Assembly: GCA_913774355.1 (NCBI GenBank)
Contig: CAJYGB010000033.1
Coordinates: 124,001 to 188,000 of the forward strand
Direction: 5' to 3'
Length of the DNA stretch: 64,000 bases
Source: an uncultured Chryseobacterium sp.
GTDB lineage: Bacteria > Bacteroidota > Bacteroidia > Flavobacteriales > Weeksellaceae
The position numbers and the translations under genes are program-made. Every line of letters begins with the position of its first letter. The stretch's first letter is position 1. This document shows, in pieces, positions 1-9,445 of the stretch. Under the pieces are notes generated by a model. That model was given only the letters and a program-made list of their open reading frames with translations, did not search any database and was not told the DNA's origin.

Positions 1-582
1 GTTGCTGTTCTGTCTAAAAATTCATTAGCCATTACAGAATTTTTCGAAATTTTAGCGGGAAATATTGAAGCGGATAAAGGAGCCGTAGCTTGGGGAGTTA
101 CCACTAACCAGTCTCAGATGCCTTTAGATAATACCAAATTCTTCCAGGAAGATATCAGCCTGGTAGACTGGCTAAGACAATTCACTAAAAACGATGAAGA
201 GCGTCACGAAGAATTCGTGAGAGGATTTCTGGGAAGAATGCTTTTCTCCGGTGATGAGGCTTTAAAATCCTGTAAAGTACTTTCCGGAGGTGAAAAAATG
301 AGATGTATGTTCAGCAGAATGATGCTTCAGAAGGCAAATGTTCTTTTGTTAGACGAACCTACCAACCATTTAGATTTGGAAAGTATTACCACGCTGAACA
401 ATTCATTATCCAACTTCAAAGGAAATCTTTTATTGGCTTCTCATGACCACGAAATGCTTTCAACCGTTTGTAACAGGATCATTGAACTGACACCAAACGG
501 AATCATTGACCGTGAAATGACCTACGACGAATATCTTGCTGATAAAAAGATAAAAGAATTAAGAGAGAAGATGTATTCATAA
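1..582 (+). CDS. ABC-F family ATPase, C-terminal half (partial)
   Basis: The frame is open from base 1, so the start lies outside the window. What remains is the second nucleotide-binding domain of a soluble ABC-F protein, a family that acts on ribosomes rather than in transport. The signature LSGGEKMR, the Walker B/D-loop LLLDEPTNHLDLES and the switch histidine in LLASHDHEM are intact. The Walker A position near the window start reads VAVLSKNSLAIT, lacking the usual G-x4-GK-S/T; as I recall, related Bacteroidota ABC-F proteins are degenerate here too. The protein ends IDREMTYDEYLADKKIKELREKMYS, typical of the Uup/YbiT side of the family. A hairpin terminator follows the stop. Confidence 0.9.
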   Translation, partial: VAVLSKNSLAITEFFEILAGNIEADKGAVAWGVTTNQSQMPLDNTKFFQEDISLVDWLRQFTKNDEERHEEFVRGFLGRMLFSGDEALKSCKVLSGGEKMRCMFSRMMLQKANVLLLDEPTNHLDLESITTLNNSLSNFKGNLLLASHDHEMLSTVCNRIIELTPNGIIDREMTYDEYLADKKIKELREKMYS

Positions 583-602
583 CATCCGTTCGCATAGAAT
601 TT

Positions 603-630
603 AAAGCGTTTCCGCCGGGAACGCTTTTTT
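603..630 (+). terminator. Rho-independent terminator after the ABC-F gene
   Basis: An 8-bp stem AAAGCGTT/AACGCTTT with a 9-nt loop is followed directly by T residues, 20 bases after the stop codon. Confidence 0.85.
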
Positions 631-661
631 ATTTATACCTTAGGGTAAATAATTGCCCATC

Positions 662-2035
662 ATGAAAAAGTTATTTTATCTCATAATTCTGCTGTGCTTT
701 TTTACAACTTACGGTCAGTCCAGAGATCCACGGTATCAGCCGAAGCCTTATGTGGAAATTAAGCATCCGGAATGGACGAAAAACGCAACGATTTACGAAG
801 TCAATATCAGGCAGTATACTCCGGAAGGCACCTTTAAAGCATTTGAGAAACATCTTCCCCGGCTGAAAAAAATGGGTGTGGATATTATCTGGCTCATGCC
901 CATCCATCCGATCGGGGAACTTCACAGAAAGGGCAGTCTCGGAAGCTACTATTCGGTGAAAGATTTCAAAGGCATCAATCCTGATTTCGGGTCTTTGGCC
1001 GACTTTAAGAATCTGGTGAATAAAATCCACAGCATGGGAATGTATGTGCTCATCGACTGGGTCGGAAACCACTCGGCCTGGGACAATCCCCTGGCACAGC
1101 AGCATCCGGACTGGTATACCCAAACGCGGGAAGGGAAATTCCAGCCGACGCCCTGGTACGATTGGGATGATGTGATCGATTTCGATTATAACAACCCGGA
1201 TTTGAGGATATACATGACCGACGCACTCAAATATTGGGTTTCGCAAACCAATATCGACGGCTACCGTTGCGATGTAGCAGGATTTATCCCTGTCGATTTC
1301 TGGGAAAACGCAAGGGCGGAACTGGATGAGATAAAACCGGTTTTCATGCTCGCCGAATGGGAATCCCGGGATCTGTATAAAAAGTCTTTTGATATGACTT
1401 ATTCCTGGACGCTCTGGGACAAACTGAAACAGGCCACCATGGAAAAGAAAGGTGCACCGGCACTTTTCGAATACATGGCCCATGATGTCAACAGCTTTCC
1501 TTTTGATTCGTACCGGATGACCTTTACAGATAATCATGATAAAAATTCTTGGGAAGGAAACCAGTTTTCTAATTTCGGAGACGGGCTTGAAGCGGCTATG
1601 GTCCTATGCAGTACTATTAACGGAATGCCTTTGGTATACAGCGGGCAGGAAGCAGGCCTGAACCGGAGCCTCGCTTTTTTCGAGAAAGATCCGATCGAGT
1701 GGAAAAACCATAAGTTTGCTTTGATGTATGAAAAACTGTTTACCCTGAAACATAACAATCAGGCATTGTGGAACGGAAAATGGGGTGGCGAAATGGAACG
1801 TGTTACGAATGACAAGATGAATAAAATCCTGTCTTTTTACCGGGAGAAAAACGGGGATGCCGTTCTTACGGTAATTAATTTCTCCGATCAGGATGCGGAA
1901 GTAAAACTGGATTCAAAATATCTCAGAAACAGCTACAGAGAACTGTTTTCCGGAAGCCCTTTCATCATTTCCCAAGACAAAACCCCGCTGAAACTTAAAG
2001 CCTGGGATTACATGGTTTTCATAAAGAATAAATAA
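662..2035 (+). CDS. Secreted GH13 alpha-amylase family glycosidase
   Basis: Predicted hydrolase of alpha-glucosidic bonds, exported by the signal peptide MKKLFYLIILLCFFTTYG. The GH13 regions are visible in order: region I DWVGNH (residues 132-137), region II YRCDVAGF with nucleophile D204, region III LAEW with acid/base E232, and region IV FTDNHD with D293. A short C-terminal all-beta domain follows the barrel (about residues 380-458). I chose the ATG at 662 over an in-frame TTG at 653 because it gives a clean signal peptide. The 458-residue length fits compact GH13 enzymes of Bacteroidota. It stands alone, without a SusC/SusD pair, so it is not part of a classical polysaccharide utilisation locus here. 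Confidence 0.92.
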   Translation: MKKLFYLIILLCFFTTYGQSRDPRYQPKPYVEIKHPEWTKNATIYEVNIRQYTPEGTFKAFEKHLPRLKKMGVDIIWLMPIHPIGELHRKGSLGSYYSVKDFKGINPDFGSLADFKNLVNKIHSMGMYVLIDWVGNHSAWDNPLAQQHPDWYTQTREGKFQPTPWYDWDDVIDFDYNNPDLRIYMTDALKYWVSQTNIDGYRCDVAGFIPVDFWENARAELDEIKPVFMLAEWESRDLYKKSFDMTYSWTLWDKLKQATMEKKGAPALFEYMAHDVNSFPFDSYRMTFTDNHDKNSWEGNQFSNFGDGLEAAMVLCSTINGMPLVYSGQEAGLNRSLAFFEKDPIEWKNHKFALMYEKLFTLKHNNQALWNGKWGGEMERVTNDKMNKILSFYREKNGDAVLTVINFSDQDAEVKLDSKYLRNSYRELFSGSPFIISQDKTPLKLKAWDYMVFIKNK

Positions 2036-2089
2036 ATTTTATCCTGTCGAGCCTACAGTATTTAACACAGTTTCTAAAAAAATTTTCCC

Positions 2090-2097
2090 TATTTTTG
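2090..2097 (+). promoter_or_regulatory. -7 promoter element of recJ
   Basis: TATTTTTG matches the Bacteroidota -7 consensus TAnnTTTG. It ends only four bases before the recJ ATG, so transcription would start at or next to the start codon. No clear -33 TTTG lies at the right distance. Confidence 0.5.
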
Positions 2098-2101
2098 TGA
2101 A

Positions 2102-3814
2102 ATGAGTCAAAAATGGATTTACAAGCCTGAACCCGATGAGGAAATCGTGGACGGATTAAGTTCGTCTCTTGGTTTTGGAACTTTTGAATCTAAACTCCTC
2201 GTTCTTAGGGGAATTGACAATTATCAAAAGGCCAGAGAATTTTTTAAACCGAACCTTACCGATATCCACAGTCCGTTTTTAATGGCAGATATGCAGAAAG
2301 CAGTAGAACGCATCGCTACAGCCATCGAAAACGGAGAAAAAATACTGGTTTACGGAGATTACGATGTGGACGGCACAACAGCCGTTGCCCTGATGTACCT
2401 GTACCTCAGTAAAATTGTTCAGAAAAAATATTTAGATTATTATATTCCCGACAGGAATTCCGAAGGTTACGGAATTTCCACGGAAGGCATCGATTTTGCC
2501 AAAGAAAACGGATTTTCCCTGATCATCGCCCTGGACTGCGGGATCAAGGCTCTTGATATGATCAATTATGCCCAGAATTTAGGTATCGATTTTATTATTT
2601 GTGATCACCACCTTCCCGGCGAAGAGATTCCGAACGCCGTTGCTGTTCTGGACCCGAAAAGAAGCGACTGCCGCTACCCTTTCAAGGAACTTTCCGGATG
2701 CGGGGTCGGCTTTAAATTGTGCCAGGGATTAAATACCATTTACAAGCTTCCGGAAGCGGAATTGTTCGAACTTACCGATCTTCTTGCCATCTCCATCGCC
2801 GCCGATATTGTATCGATGACCGGTGAAAACAGGGTTTTGGCTAAAATGGGACTTAAAATACTGCGTAAAACGAGAAATTTAGGTTTACGGCTATTAATTC
2901 CTGAAGACAAACTTTCGCATTTTGAAATTTCAAATATTGTTTTTGAAATTGCTCCGAAAATTAACGCTGCGGGAAGAATTTCCCATGGAAAAGCCGCTGT
3001 TGAGCTTATGGTTTCAGATAACCTGAAGCACGCACACCAGATTGTCAGCGACATCATGAACCTGAACGACGAAAGAAGAGAGCTGGATATGAATTCCACC
3101 CTTTCGGCTTTAAACCAGGTTATCGAATCCCAGCAGGAAACAAAATATACCACCATCGTTTATCATCCGGAATGGAACAAAGGCGTTATCGGAATTGTAG
3201 CCTCCCGGTTGATTGAGACCTATTATAAACCAACGTTGGTTTTTACAGACGGAAATAATGGCGAAATGGTGGCTTCGGCAAGATCCGTAGCCGATTTTGA
3301 TGTACATGAAGCACTGGATATGTGCTCGGAATATTTTCTTAAATTCGGGGGACATCATGCCGCGGCAGGACTTTCTATGGAGAAATCGAAATTTGATGCT
3401 TTTAAAGAGAAATTTGAAAGGGTCGTTTCCGAGAAGATCAAAGACCATCAGAAGGAACCTTCCATTACGATCGATTCCGAAATTCAGATCGACGAGATCA
3501 ACCGGGAATTCATCAATTTCCACCGAAAACTGGCACCTTTCGGCCCGCATAACATGAAACCGATCCTGACGCTGACAAACCAAAAGGTTTCCGGCTATAT
3601 CAAAACGATGGGGAAAGACAACAACCACCTCAAGTTTTACATCAGGCAGGAATCTACCGGACGAAATATCGAATGTGTAGGCTTTAAGCTGGGGCAGTTT
3701 GCGGATGATTTCAGGAATAAATATTTTGACCTTGCTTTTACACTGGAGGAAAACCACTGGAAAGGCAATGTTACGCATTACCTGAATATTAAAGACGTAA
3801 AATTCAGGGATTAA
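2102..3814 (+). CDS. recJ: Single-stranded-DNA-specific 5'-3' exonuclease RecJ
   Basis: DHH-superfamily exonuclease of recombination and mismatch repair, cytoplasmic. Seen in order: GDYDVDGTT (residues 85-93), LDCGI (145-149), the DHH motif CDHHLPGEE (167-175), and the DHHA1 motif GGHHAAAGLSM (416-426), followed by the C-terminal OB-fold. These metal-binding residues all appear intact. At 570 residues it is a usual length for RecJ. nadD follows 21 bp downstream, so the two are probably co-transcribed. Confidence 0.96.
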   Translation: MSQKWIYKPEPDEEIVDGLSSSLGFGTFESKLLVLRGIDNYQKAREFFKPNLTDIHSPFLMADMQKAVERIATAIENGEKILVYGDYDVDGTTAVALMYLYLSKIVQKKYLDYYIPDRNSEGYGISTEGIDFAKENGFSLIIALDCGIKALDMINYAQNLGIDFIICDHHLPGEEIPNAVAVLDPKRSDCRYPFKELSGCGVGFKLCQGLNTIYKLPEAELFELTDLLAISIAADIVSMTGENRVLAKMGLKILRKTRNLGLRLLIPEDKLSHFEISNIVFEIAPKINAAGRISHGKAAVELMVSDNLKHAHQIVSDIMNLNDERRELDMNSTLSALNQVIESQQETKYTTIVYHPEWNKGVIGIVASRLIETYYKPTLVFTDGNNGEMVASARSVADFDVHEALDMCSEYFLKFGGHHAAAGLSMEKSKFDAFKEKFERVVSEKIKDHQKEPSITIDSEIQIDEINREFINFHRKLAPFGPHNMKPILTLTNQKVSGYIKTMGKDNNHLKFYIRQESTGRNIECVGFKLGQFADDFRNKYFDLAFTLEENHWKGNVTHYLNIKDVKFRD

Positions 3815-3835
3815 CAATCATTCATTCTGCGATAC

Positions 3836-4420
3836 ATGAAAAAAATCGGCCTTTTTTTCGGTTCATTCAATCCTATTCATATCGGACATCTTATCCTGGC
3901 AAATTATATCCTGGAGCATTCGGATATGGACGAGCTGTGGTTTGTAGTCAGTCCGCAAAACCCTTTTAAGGAAAAAAAATCGCTGCTGAAAGATCATAAC
4001 CGCCTGGATATGGTACAGCTTGCCATAAAAAACTATCCGGAGATGCGGGCATCCAATGTCGAATTTTCATTGCCTCAACCCAGCTATACCATCGATACCC
4101 TTACCTATCTTCACGAAAAACACCCTGACTATTCGTTCAGCTTAATCATGGGTGAGGATAACCTGATCAACCTCCACAAATGGAAAAATGCGGATACCTT
4201 AATTAAAAACCACCACATCATTGTTTACCCGAGAATTTTTGAAGGTGAGAAAAATGATTCCGATTTGCTGGAGCATGAAAATATTTCCCTGATCAAAGCT
4301 CCGGTTATAGAGCTTTCCGCTACCGAAATCAGGAATATGATACGAACTGGAAAGAATGTAAGACCGATGCTTCCACCAGAAGTTTTTGAGTATTTGGACG
4401 GAAGCAGTTTTTATAAGTAA
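3836..4420 (+). CDS. nadD: Nicotinate-nucleotide adenylyltransferase
   Basis: Makes nicotinate adenine dinucleotide from NaMN and ATP in NAD synthesis. The nucleotidyltransferase fold is shown by GSFNPIHIGH (residues 9-18, the HxGH motif) and the C-terminal LSATEIRNMIR (160-170), the family's SxTxIR phosphate-binding motif. Its 194 residues are a normal length. It sits 21 bp after recJ on the same strand. Confidence 0.95.
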   Translation: MKKIGLFFGSFNPIHIGHLILANYILEHSDMDELWFVVSPQNPFKEKKSLLKDHNRLDMVQLAIKNYPEMRASNVEFSLPQPSYTIDTLTYLHEKHPDYSFSLIMGEDNLINLHKWKNADTLIKNHHIIVYPRIFEGEKNDSDLLEHENISLIKAPVIELSATEIRNMIRTGKNVRPMLPPEVFEYLDGSSFYK

Positions 4421-4517
4421 ATTTGTTAATGTTTCAGGCTGGACGCAGGAAGATGGAAGCTGGAAGTTTTCTGAATCCCGGTTATGAGATTGCTACTGAA
4501 CCGTCAATTAAACAATT

Positions 4518-4856
4518 ATGAATTTCCTAGAAAAATTATTCTCGAAATATCCGCAGGAAAAAGTGATCCGGTGGTTTAAAAACATCTGTCTGGCAGAAGC
4601 CATTTCCTGGTTTTTCCTGTTTACGGCAATGATCTGGATCCGGACCAATCCTACAGATATTTTCCCGATTGTGTACATCAGCACGATCGGCAGCATCCAC
4701 GGTTTGTTTTTTACCTTATACCTTCTGTTCCTGCCTGCCGTAAGAAAGATATTTGCCTGGGACGACGAAGACAGCGTCTTTGCTTTAATTGCAGCTTTCT
4801 TTCCTTTTGCAACCATCTGGATCGATAAAAAGCTGGCCCGCTTTGACCGGGAATAA
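4518..4856 (+). CDS. DUF3817 small integral membrane protein
   Basis: A 112-residue protein with three hydrophobic segments (about residues 22-43, 53-78 and 84-100) and a charged C-terminus, matching the general shape of DUF3817 (YdzA-like) proteins. The function of this family is not known. It is about 100 bp after nadD; the intervening sequence has purine-rich GGAAG repeats but no clear signal. It converges with the lipoprotein gene on the other strand across a shared terminator. Confidence 0.75.
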   Translation: MNFLEKLFSKYPQEKVIRWFKNICLAEAISWFFLFTAMIWIRTNPTDIFPIVYISTIGSIHGLFFTLYLLFLPAVRKIFAWDDEDSVFALIAAFFPFATIWIDKKLARFDRE

Positions 4857-4961
4857 ATGCATAAAAGAATCAGTCTCATAACTCAATGATGTGGGTTGAG
4901 AATCGACTGTACGAAAATCATTCTCATACAGGAGGTCGAGGTCGAGAAAAATCATAAAAAA

Positions 4962-4991
4962 AGTCCGTTTTCACTAGTTGTGAAACGGACT
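4962..4991. terminator. Bidirectional terminator
   Basis: An inverted repeat, AGTCCGTTT(T)CAC against GTGAAACGGACT with one bulged T and a 5-nt loop, lies between convergent genes. The minus-strand reading is followed by seven T residues; the plus-strand reading has CCTTATTTTATTT. Confidence 0.85.
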
Positions 4992-5010
4992 CCTTATTTT
5001 ATTTATACAT

Positions 5011-6795
5011 CTAAAGATCACGCTTTACATGGCCTGTAGCCGTAAGGGTGTGACTTCCGGAAGTGTTGGTATACGTTCCGTTGACGGTAAAATCTATATA
5101 GTCTCCTACGGCGCCAAAGCTGATGATATTGACCACCAGATTACTGTTCATAGGTGTAATATCCGCATTTGAAATTCCAAAAAAATAATCTGTCGTAAAA
5201 CTTGCCGGAACTCCCATCATATTATTCTGTGTCATGGAAAAATACGCTCCTACAGTATTCTGTGAATCTATCCTCAACTGTTTTATAGGTATGTTCGGAT
5301 TAACCGGAGTACTAACGGAATACCATTTCGCATTGAACGGGCCAAGTACATAAGTTACCGGCTGACTGTCTATTTTATAACTGATAAATTCACTTACTGA
5401 ATTACAAACGGTAATATTTCCTAAATTGACCGTATTGGCAGCAGCCGTAAAAGTTATTTCCCCGGTGGTCTGAAGATTCGTCACATCAAATCCTTCATAG
5501 ATAAACTGAGGAGTCGAATTACATACATAGGTATTGAAATTAAAATTCCCGGTACTGCTTACAGGAGCAGATAAATAATTAAAATAATTTGCTGCCCCAA
5601 CATTACGAAGCGTTACATAACCGTCCGTAACATCCGTATTTGCACACGTTTTCAGGTTTCCCTGGATGATATAATTCGTAGATGCAGGCGGGTTCACGGT
5701 AATGTCGGGAATCGCCGTTATGCTTCCTGTTGCAAAAGGACCTACACTGGACGTATAAATTACATTATCACAAATGCCGTAAACTTTGAGCGTAAGAACT
5801 TCGTTTGCGGGAACAATTCCGGAAACCATCCCTGCATTATCTGTGATGCCATAGGACTCGTAGGTTTGGGAAGCTCTTTTTAAGGTTACCTTCATATTGG
5901 GTAAAACCACACCTGCAGCATTTTTCACGGTCACTTTCATGGTTGCCTGCTCAAACTGGGCATCACAATTCCACCATGAGAAATGGCTTACCGTTCCTAC
6001 ATAGGCATTTCCGACTTTTGTAGCAGCGCCTTCTTCATTCCACATTCCCGTCTCTTCATTGTAAGACCAGAGCGGAATTGTATTCGGCGAAGATGAATTT
6101 TGTGAAGCATCAACAGGAACTGTAATTTCTGCCGTATGACCATTTGCAATCTGAAGATTCTGCCCTGAGCTTCCTGTCAGCTGCACATGGAGCATTCCGA
6201 AAGTTTCCATAACCCTTGCATTTCCTCCTGAATTGGTAGCCAGAAATGATCCCGGCATCAATTCGTTCAGATAAGGATTTGAGGAAGCTAAATTAAACAG
6301 AGCAACACTTACACTTCCTGAATAAGCATTTCCACCTGCATCTTTAAAGCTTCCGTCAAACTTCACTTTTGTTCCGTTAGGCAGAGAAACCGTAGAAGCT
6401 GAGCCTGAAGAAATGGTAGAAGTTGTCGTCGCCGGGATCATCATAATATTTACCCTATTCATTCCATTGGTAGGAACCAACACCCTGGACGCATTTACAT
6501 AACCCGCTTTGGTTACTTTTACATGTGCAAAATTTTCTTTTACCGAAGCATTTTTAAATACAAAAAGCCCTTTAAGGTTGGTTGTCACCGTACTTGTTCC
6601 GATAGTCACTATCGCTCCCGAAACGGGAGTTCCGTTGTTATCCAGCACGACACCCTGAAAATTCTTTTGCGTGGCATTTCCAAAATTATAACTGGATTGG
6701 GGATTTGAAGAATTATCACTTATTTCCAAGAGGGATTCCTCTTTACAGGAAAAAATTAATGATAATAACAAAAAAAGCATGTAAATTTTTCTCAT
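5011..6795 (-). CDS. Surface lipoprotein with carboxypeptidase-regulatory-like domain
   Basis: The N-terminus MRKIYMLFLLLSLIFSCKEE carries a lipobox ending in Cys17 and then acidic residues, consistent with an outer-membrane, possibly surface-exposed lipoprotein. A carboxypeptidase-regulatory-like beta-sandwich follows (about residues 45-115, FQGVVLDNNGTPVSGA), then a further predicted all-beta stretch rich in Gly, Ser, Thr and Asn. Another PNMKVTLKR...GITDNAGMVSG segment near residue 300 resembles a second such domain. No enzyme motif was recognised. It is divergent from the receptor gene at 7123. Confidence 0.7.
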   Translation of the reverse strand: MRKIYMLFLLLSLIFSCKEESLLEISDNSSNPQSSYNFGNATQKNFQGVVLDNNGTPVSGAIVTIGTSTVTTNLKGLFVFKNASVKENFAHVKVTKAGYVNASRVLVPTNGMNRVNIMMIPATTTSTISSGSASTVSLPNGTKVKFDGSFKDAGGNAYSGSVSVALFNLASSNPYLNELMPGSFLATNSGGNARVMETFGMLHVQLTGSSGQNLQIANGHTAEITVPVDASQNSSSPNTIPLWSYNEETGMWNEEGAATKVGNAYVGTVSHFSWWNCDAQFEQATMKVTVKNAAGVVLPNMKVTLKRASQTYESYGITDNAGMVSGIVPANEVLTLKVYGICDNVIYTSSVGPFATGSITAIPDITVNPPASTNYIIQGNLKTCANTDVTDGYVTLRNVGAANYFNYLSAPVSSTGNFNFNTYVCNSTPQFIYEGFDVTNLQTTGEITFTAAANTVNLGNITVCNSVSEFISYKIDSQPVTYVLGPFNAKWYSVSTPVNPNIPIKQLRIDSQNTVGAYFSMTQNNMMGVPASFTTDYFFGISNADITPMNSNLVVNIISFGAVGDYIDFTVNGTYTNTSGSHTLTATGHVKRDL

Positions 6796-7037
6796 ACGCT
6801 ATTAATTTTAAGTTTGCACCAAATTAATCATAAAATTTAAACTGCATCCTATGCTTTTCGATTAACAATAAAATATTTCATAATACTTTAAAAAATTAAG
6901 GTTGAATATGTAATAGAATTTCAATCTGAACTGTTTAATTAATATAAAATCAACCGATCAAAAAATTTTAATATAAATTTTAATCACTGAAAATCAAAAC
7001 ATTAATTTTAAATCAAAAACATTTTAAGTACTTTGTA

Positions 7038-7069
7038 TTGCATGATACTAAATTTATTATATATCTTTG
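7038..7069 (+). promoter_or_regulatory. Promoter of the first beta-barrel receptor
   Basis: TTG (7038-7040), a 21-bp spacer and TATCTTTG (7062-7069) match the Bacteroidota promoter consensus. The element lies inside a possible N-terminal extension starting at 7033 and therefore argues for translation from 7123. The rest of the 6796-7122 gap is very AT-rich and shows no other gene. Confidence 0.7.
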
Positions 7070-7122
7070 CAATGTTAAATAATAATAAATACAAGCTATT
7101 AAAATCTCTAAAATATAAAATC

Positions 7123-9378
7123 ATGAAAACTCAGATTCTTATCGCCGCCATATTCTTCTCCGGATTTGTTTTCGCCCAAGAGAAATCCGACACTTTGAAA
7201 ACTAAAAACATAGAAGCGGTGACTTTAAAAAAGCAGGTTTTTAAAAAGCAAAATGACCGGTTTATTTACGACGTCGCCTCATCACCCGTGGCTAAAGGAA
7301 CCAACACTTTCAATCTCCTGAAGCAAACACCAATGATTTCCAGTATAGATGGTAAAAAATTAAAGATTCTGGGTAAATCTGAAGCGGTGATCTACATCAA
7401 CAACAAAAAATCCAATATGGATGCTGATGCATTAATAGAAATGCTGAAAAATACGCCTTCGGAAGATATACAGAAGATTGAAGTAATCACTGTTCCCGGC
7501 AGTGAGTTCCAGGTGGAGTCCAGTGAGGGAGTAATTAATATTGTCATGAAAAAAAACAGGAACAATGGGTATAACGGAACGCTGAAGGTACAGAACGAAC
7601 AGGCTTATTATAACAATCCCTCCACCAGTGCTTCTTTTAATTTCAGAAGAGATAAACTGGCCGTCAATACGAATATGAGTGTAGGAAGCTGGACGGAACG
7701 GGAAAAATACAGGCTGTCTAACGGAAATTCGACGTACATGAATGAATCATACGGCTTCAACGATGATCCGAATAAAAATGTCGGAGGAAGCATCAATATG
7801 GATTATGAAATCAATAAAAAGCAAAATGTAGGGTTCACGTACAACATGCGATACAATAAAAGCTTTAATTCCGTCCTAGACATTACGAACACTCAAAACG
7901 GAATCTTAAAAAACAGGACCGTAAATAATGAAAATGCCCAGACAAGGAACCATTCGTTCAATGTAAATTATGAGGTAAAAACAGACTCTCTGGGAAGCAA
8001 ACTGACTTCTAATGTGTCTTATTTGTGGTTTAACCGGGACAAGTACAGCATCAATGAAACATTTCCTTTTTACGCGGATAAAGACAATTCGTATGGCGCT
8101 TTTAAACAGTGGGTACCACAAATCATCAACAATTATGCGGCTAATGTAGACTATCTGCATAAAACCATCAAAGGAGGTTCCTGGCTGATGGGAATCAGCT
8201 ATAACAACACGAATACAGATAACGATACCCGACAAGATGTCTACCAGAGCCCCGATTTCGTTAATGATCCTAACCAGACCAACCATTTCATTTACAAAGA
8301 AAATATTCTAGGGGCTTATGTTACCTACGAAAGAAAACTTAATGAAAAGATTTCCGGAAAAATCGGAACACGTTACGAGATGACCAGGAGCACTGGGGAG
8401 ATCTTAGGAAAAACCGGCTTTACCAGAAACTATAATAATCTGCTTCCTTATCTTAATCTAAATTATGCCATTAGTGAAGATCACAACCTCAGCTATACTT
8501 TTTCAAGCAGGGTAAGAAGACCGAGATTCTGGGAACTCAATCCGTCAAGAACTTATTTTACTCCGGATAACTATACTCAGAATAACCCGTTCATACTGGC
8601 TTCCAAGTTTTATAATCAGGAGATCAATTATATGTTCAAGAATGCTTTCTATGCTAATCTGAGCTTTAATTATGCAGGAGATGCTTCAGGCCAGATCCCG
8701 TTACAGGGAACATTAACCCGGCCTGAGAAAGACAGCAACGGAACCGTTATCCTTGATTCCGACGGGAATCCTAAAATGACCACAGCCAAGTTCCTGAGAT
8801 ATATCAGAACCAATTATGGGAACAACAAACAGCTCGGCCTGACGTTGGGTATGAACAAAGCCTGGTTCAAAGAGATCTGGACAACCAACTACTCTGCCAA
8901 TCTGGTCTATGCCGTATATGCAGGTAAAGTAAGCGAAGATCCTACTTCCACGCCGAACCCGGGACAGGCCGAAATTATTTCCCCCTACATAATCAATATA
9001 AAAAATCTCAGTTTCTCGGCACAGCTTAATAACAGCATCCGTCTTTCTTCCAAAAAAGACTGGTTCCTGGGAATCAATTATTTCTTCGCCGGAAAAAGCA
9101 AAGCGGAAATCGGAGAAGTAGGTGTAAGACAGAGTCTGGACATTAACGTAAAGAAGATCATGGGGAACTGGACCTTCCTGGCAGAAGTATATGATGCATT
9201 TAATCAGAACTTTTATAAGCTCAGGGGAACCCAGCCTGACGGAAGTTATAACAATATGACCAGCTTTGAGTATCCGAGAATTTTCAGTGTAGGTGCTACC
9301 TATAATTTTGGTAACCAGAAACTAAAAAAAACCAGGGAGATGAAATCTGCCAATGATGCCGTAAAATCCAGAACGTAA
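7123..9378 (+). CDS. Outer-membrane beta-barrel receptor (TonB-dependent-like), paralog 1
   Basis: Outer membrane beta-barrel family protein related to TonB-dependent receptors. The signal peptide is MKTQILIAAIFFSGFVFAQ. A plug-like domain at about residues 50-150 contains LLKQTPMISS and IEVITVPGSEFQVESSEGVINIVMKKN, the latter typical of plug ends. A long barrel follows, with alternating aromatic strands and a C-terminal strand FSVGATYNFG. There is no N-terminal carboxypeptidase-like domain. No SusD-like partner is present and the ligand is unknown. The next gene is a close paralog 67 bp downstream. Confidence 0.85.
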   Translation: MKTQILIAAIFFSGFVFAQEKSDTLKTKNIEAVTLKKQVFKKQNDRFIYDVASSPVAKGTNTFNLLKQTPMISSIDGKKLKILGKSEAVIYINNKKSNMDADALIEMLKNTPSEDIQKIEVITVPGSEFQVESSEGVINIVMKKNRNNGYNGTLKVQNEQAYYNNPSTSASFNFRRDKLAVNTNMSVGSWTEREKYRLSNGNSTYMNESYGFNDDPNKNVGGSINMDYEINKKQNVGFTYNMRYNKSFNSVLDITNTQNGILKNRTVNNENAQTRNHSFNVNYEVKTDSLGSKLTSNVSYLWFNRDKYSINETFPFYADKDNSYGAFKQWVPQIINNYAANVDYLHKTIKGGSWLMGISYNNTNTDNDTRQDVYQSPDFVNDPNQTNHFIYKENILGAYVTYERKLNEKISGKIGTRYEMTRSTGEILGKTGFTRNYNNLLPYLNLNYAISEDHNLSYTFSSRVRRPRFWELNPSRTYFTPDNYTQNNPFILASKFYNQEINYMFKNAFYANLSFNYAGDASGQIPLQGTLTRPEKDSNGTVILDSDGNPKMTTAKFLRYIRTNYGNNKQLGLTLGMNKAWFKEIWTTNYSANLVYAVYAGKVSEDPTSTPNPGQAEIISPYIINIKNLSFSAQLNNSIRLSSKKDWFLGINYFFAGKSKAEIGEVGVRQSLDINVKKIMGNWTFLAEVYDAFNQNFYKLRGTQPDGSYNNMTSFEYPRIFSVGATYNFGNQKLKKTREMKSANDAVKSRT

Positions 9379-9445
9379 GCGTACAGCCACTCCTAAGATA
9401 TGCCTTGGATAAAATTCAGGGCCGAAACTCAAATAAAATATATTT

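Noticed and set aside
671..1537. A 288-codon minus-strand frame opposite the GH13 gene
   Set aside because: It is antisense to a gene with intact GH13 motifs, and its product has no signal or family likeness.
3110..3817. A 235-codon minus-strand frame opposite recJ
   Set aside because: Shadow of the recJ coding sequence; the residues show no domain and recJ motifs are complete.
7033..7122. A 30-residue N-terminal extension of the first receptor
   Set aside because: A consensus promoter sits inside it and the signal peptide begins at 7123.
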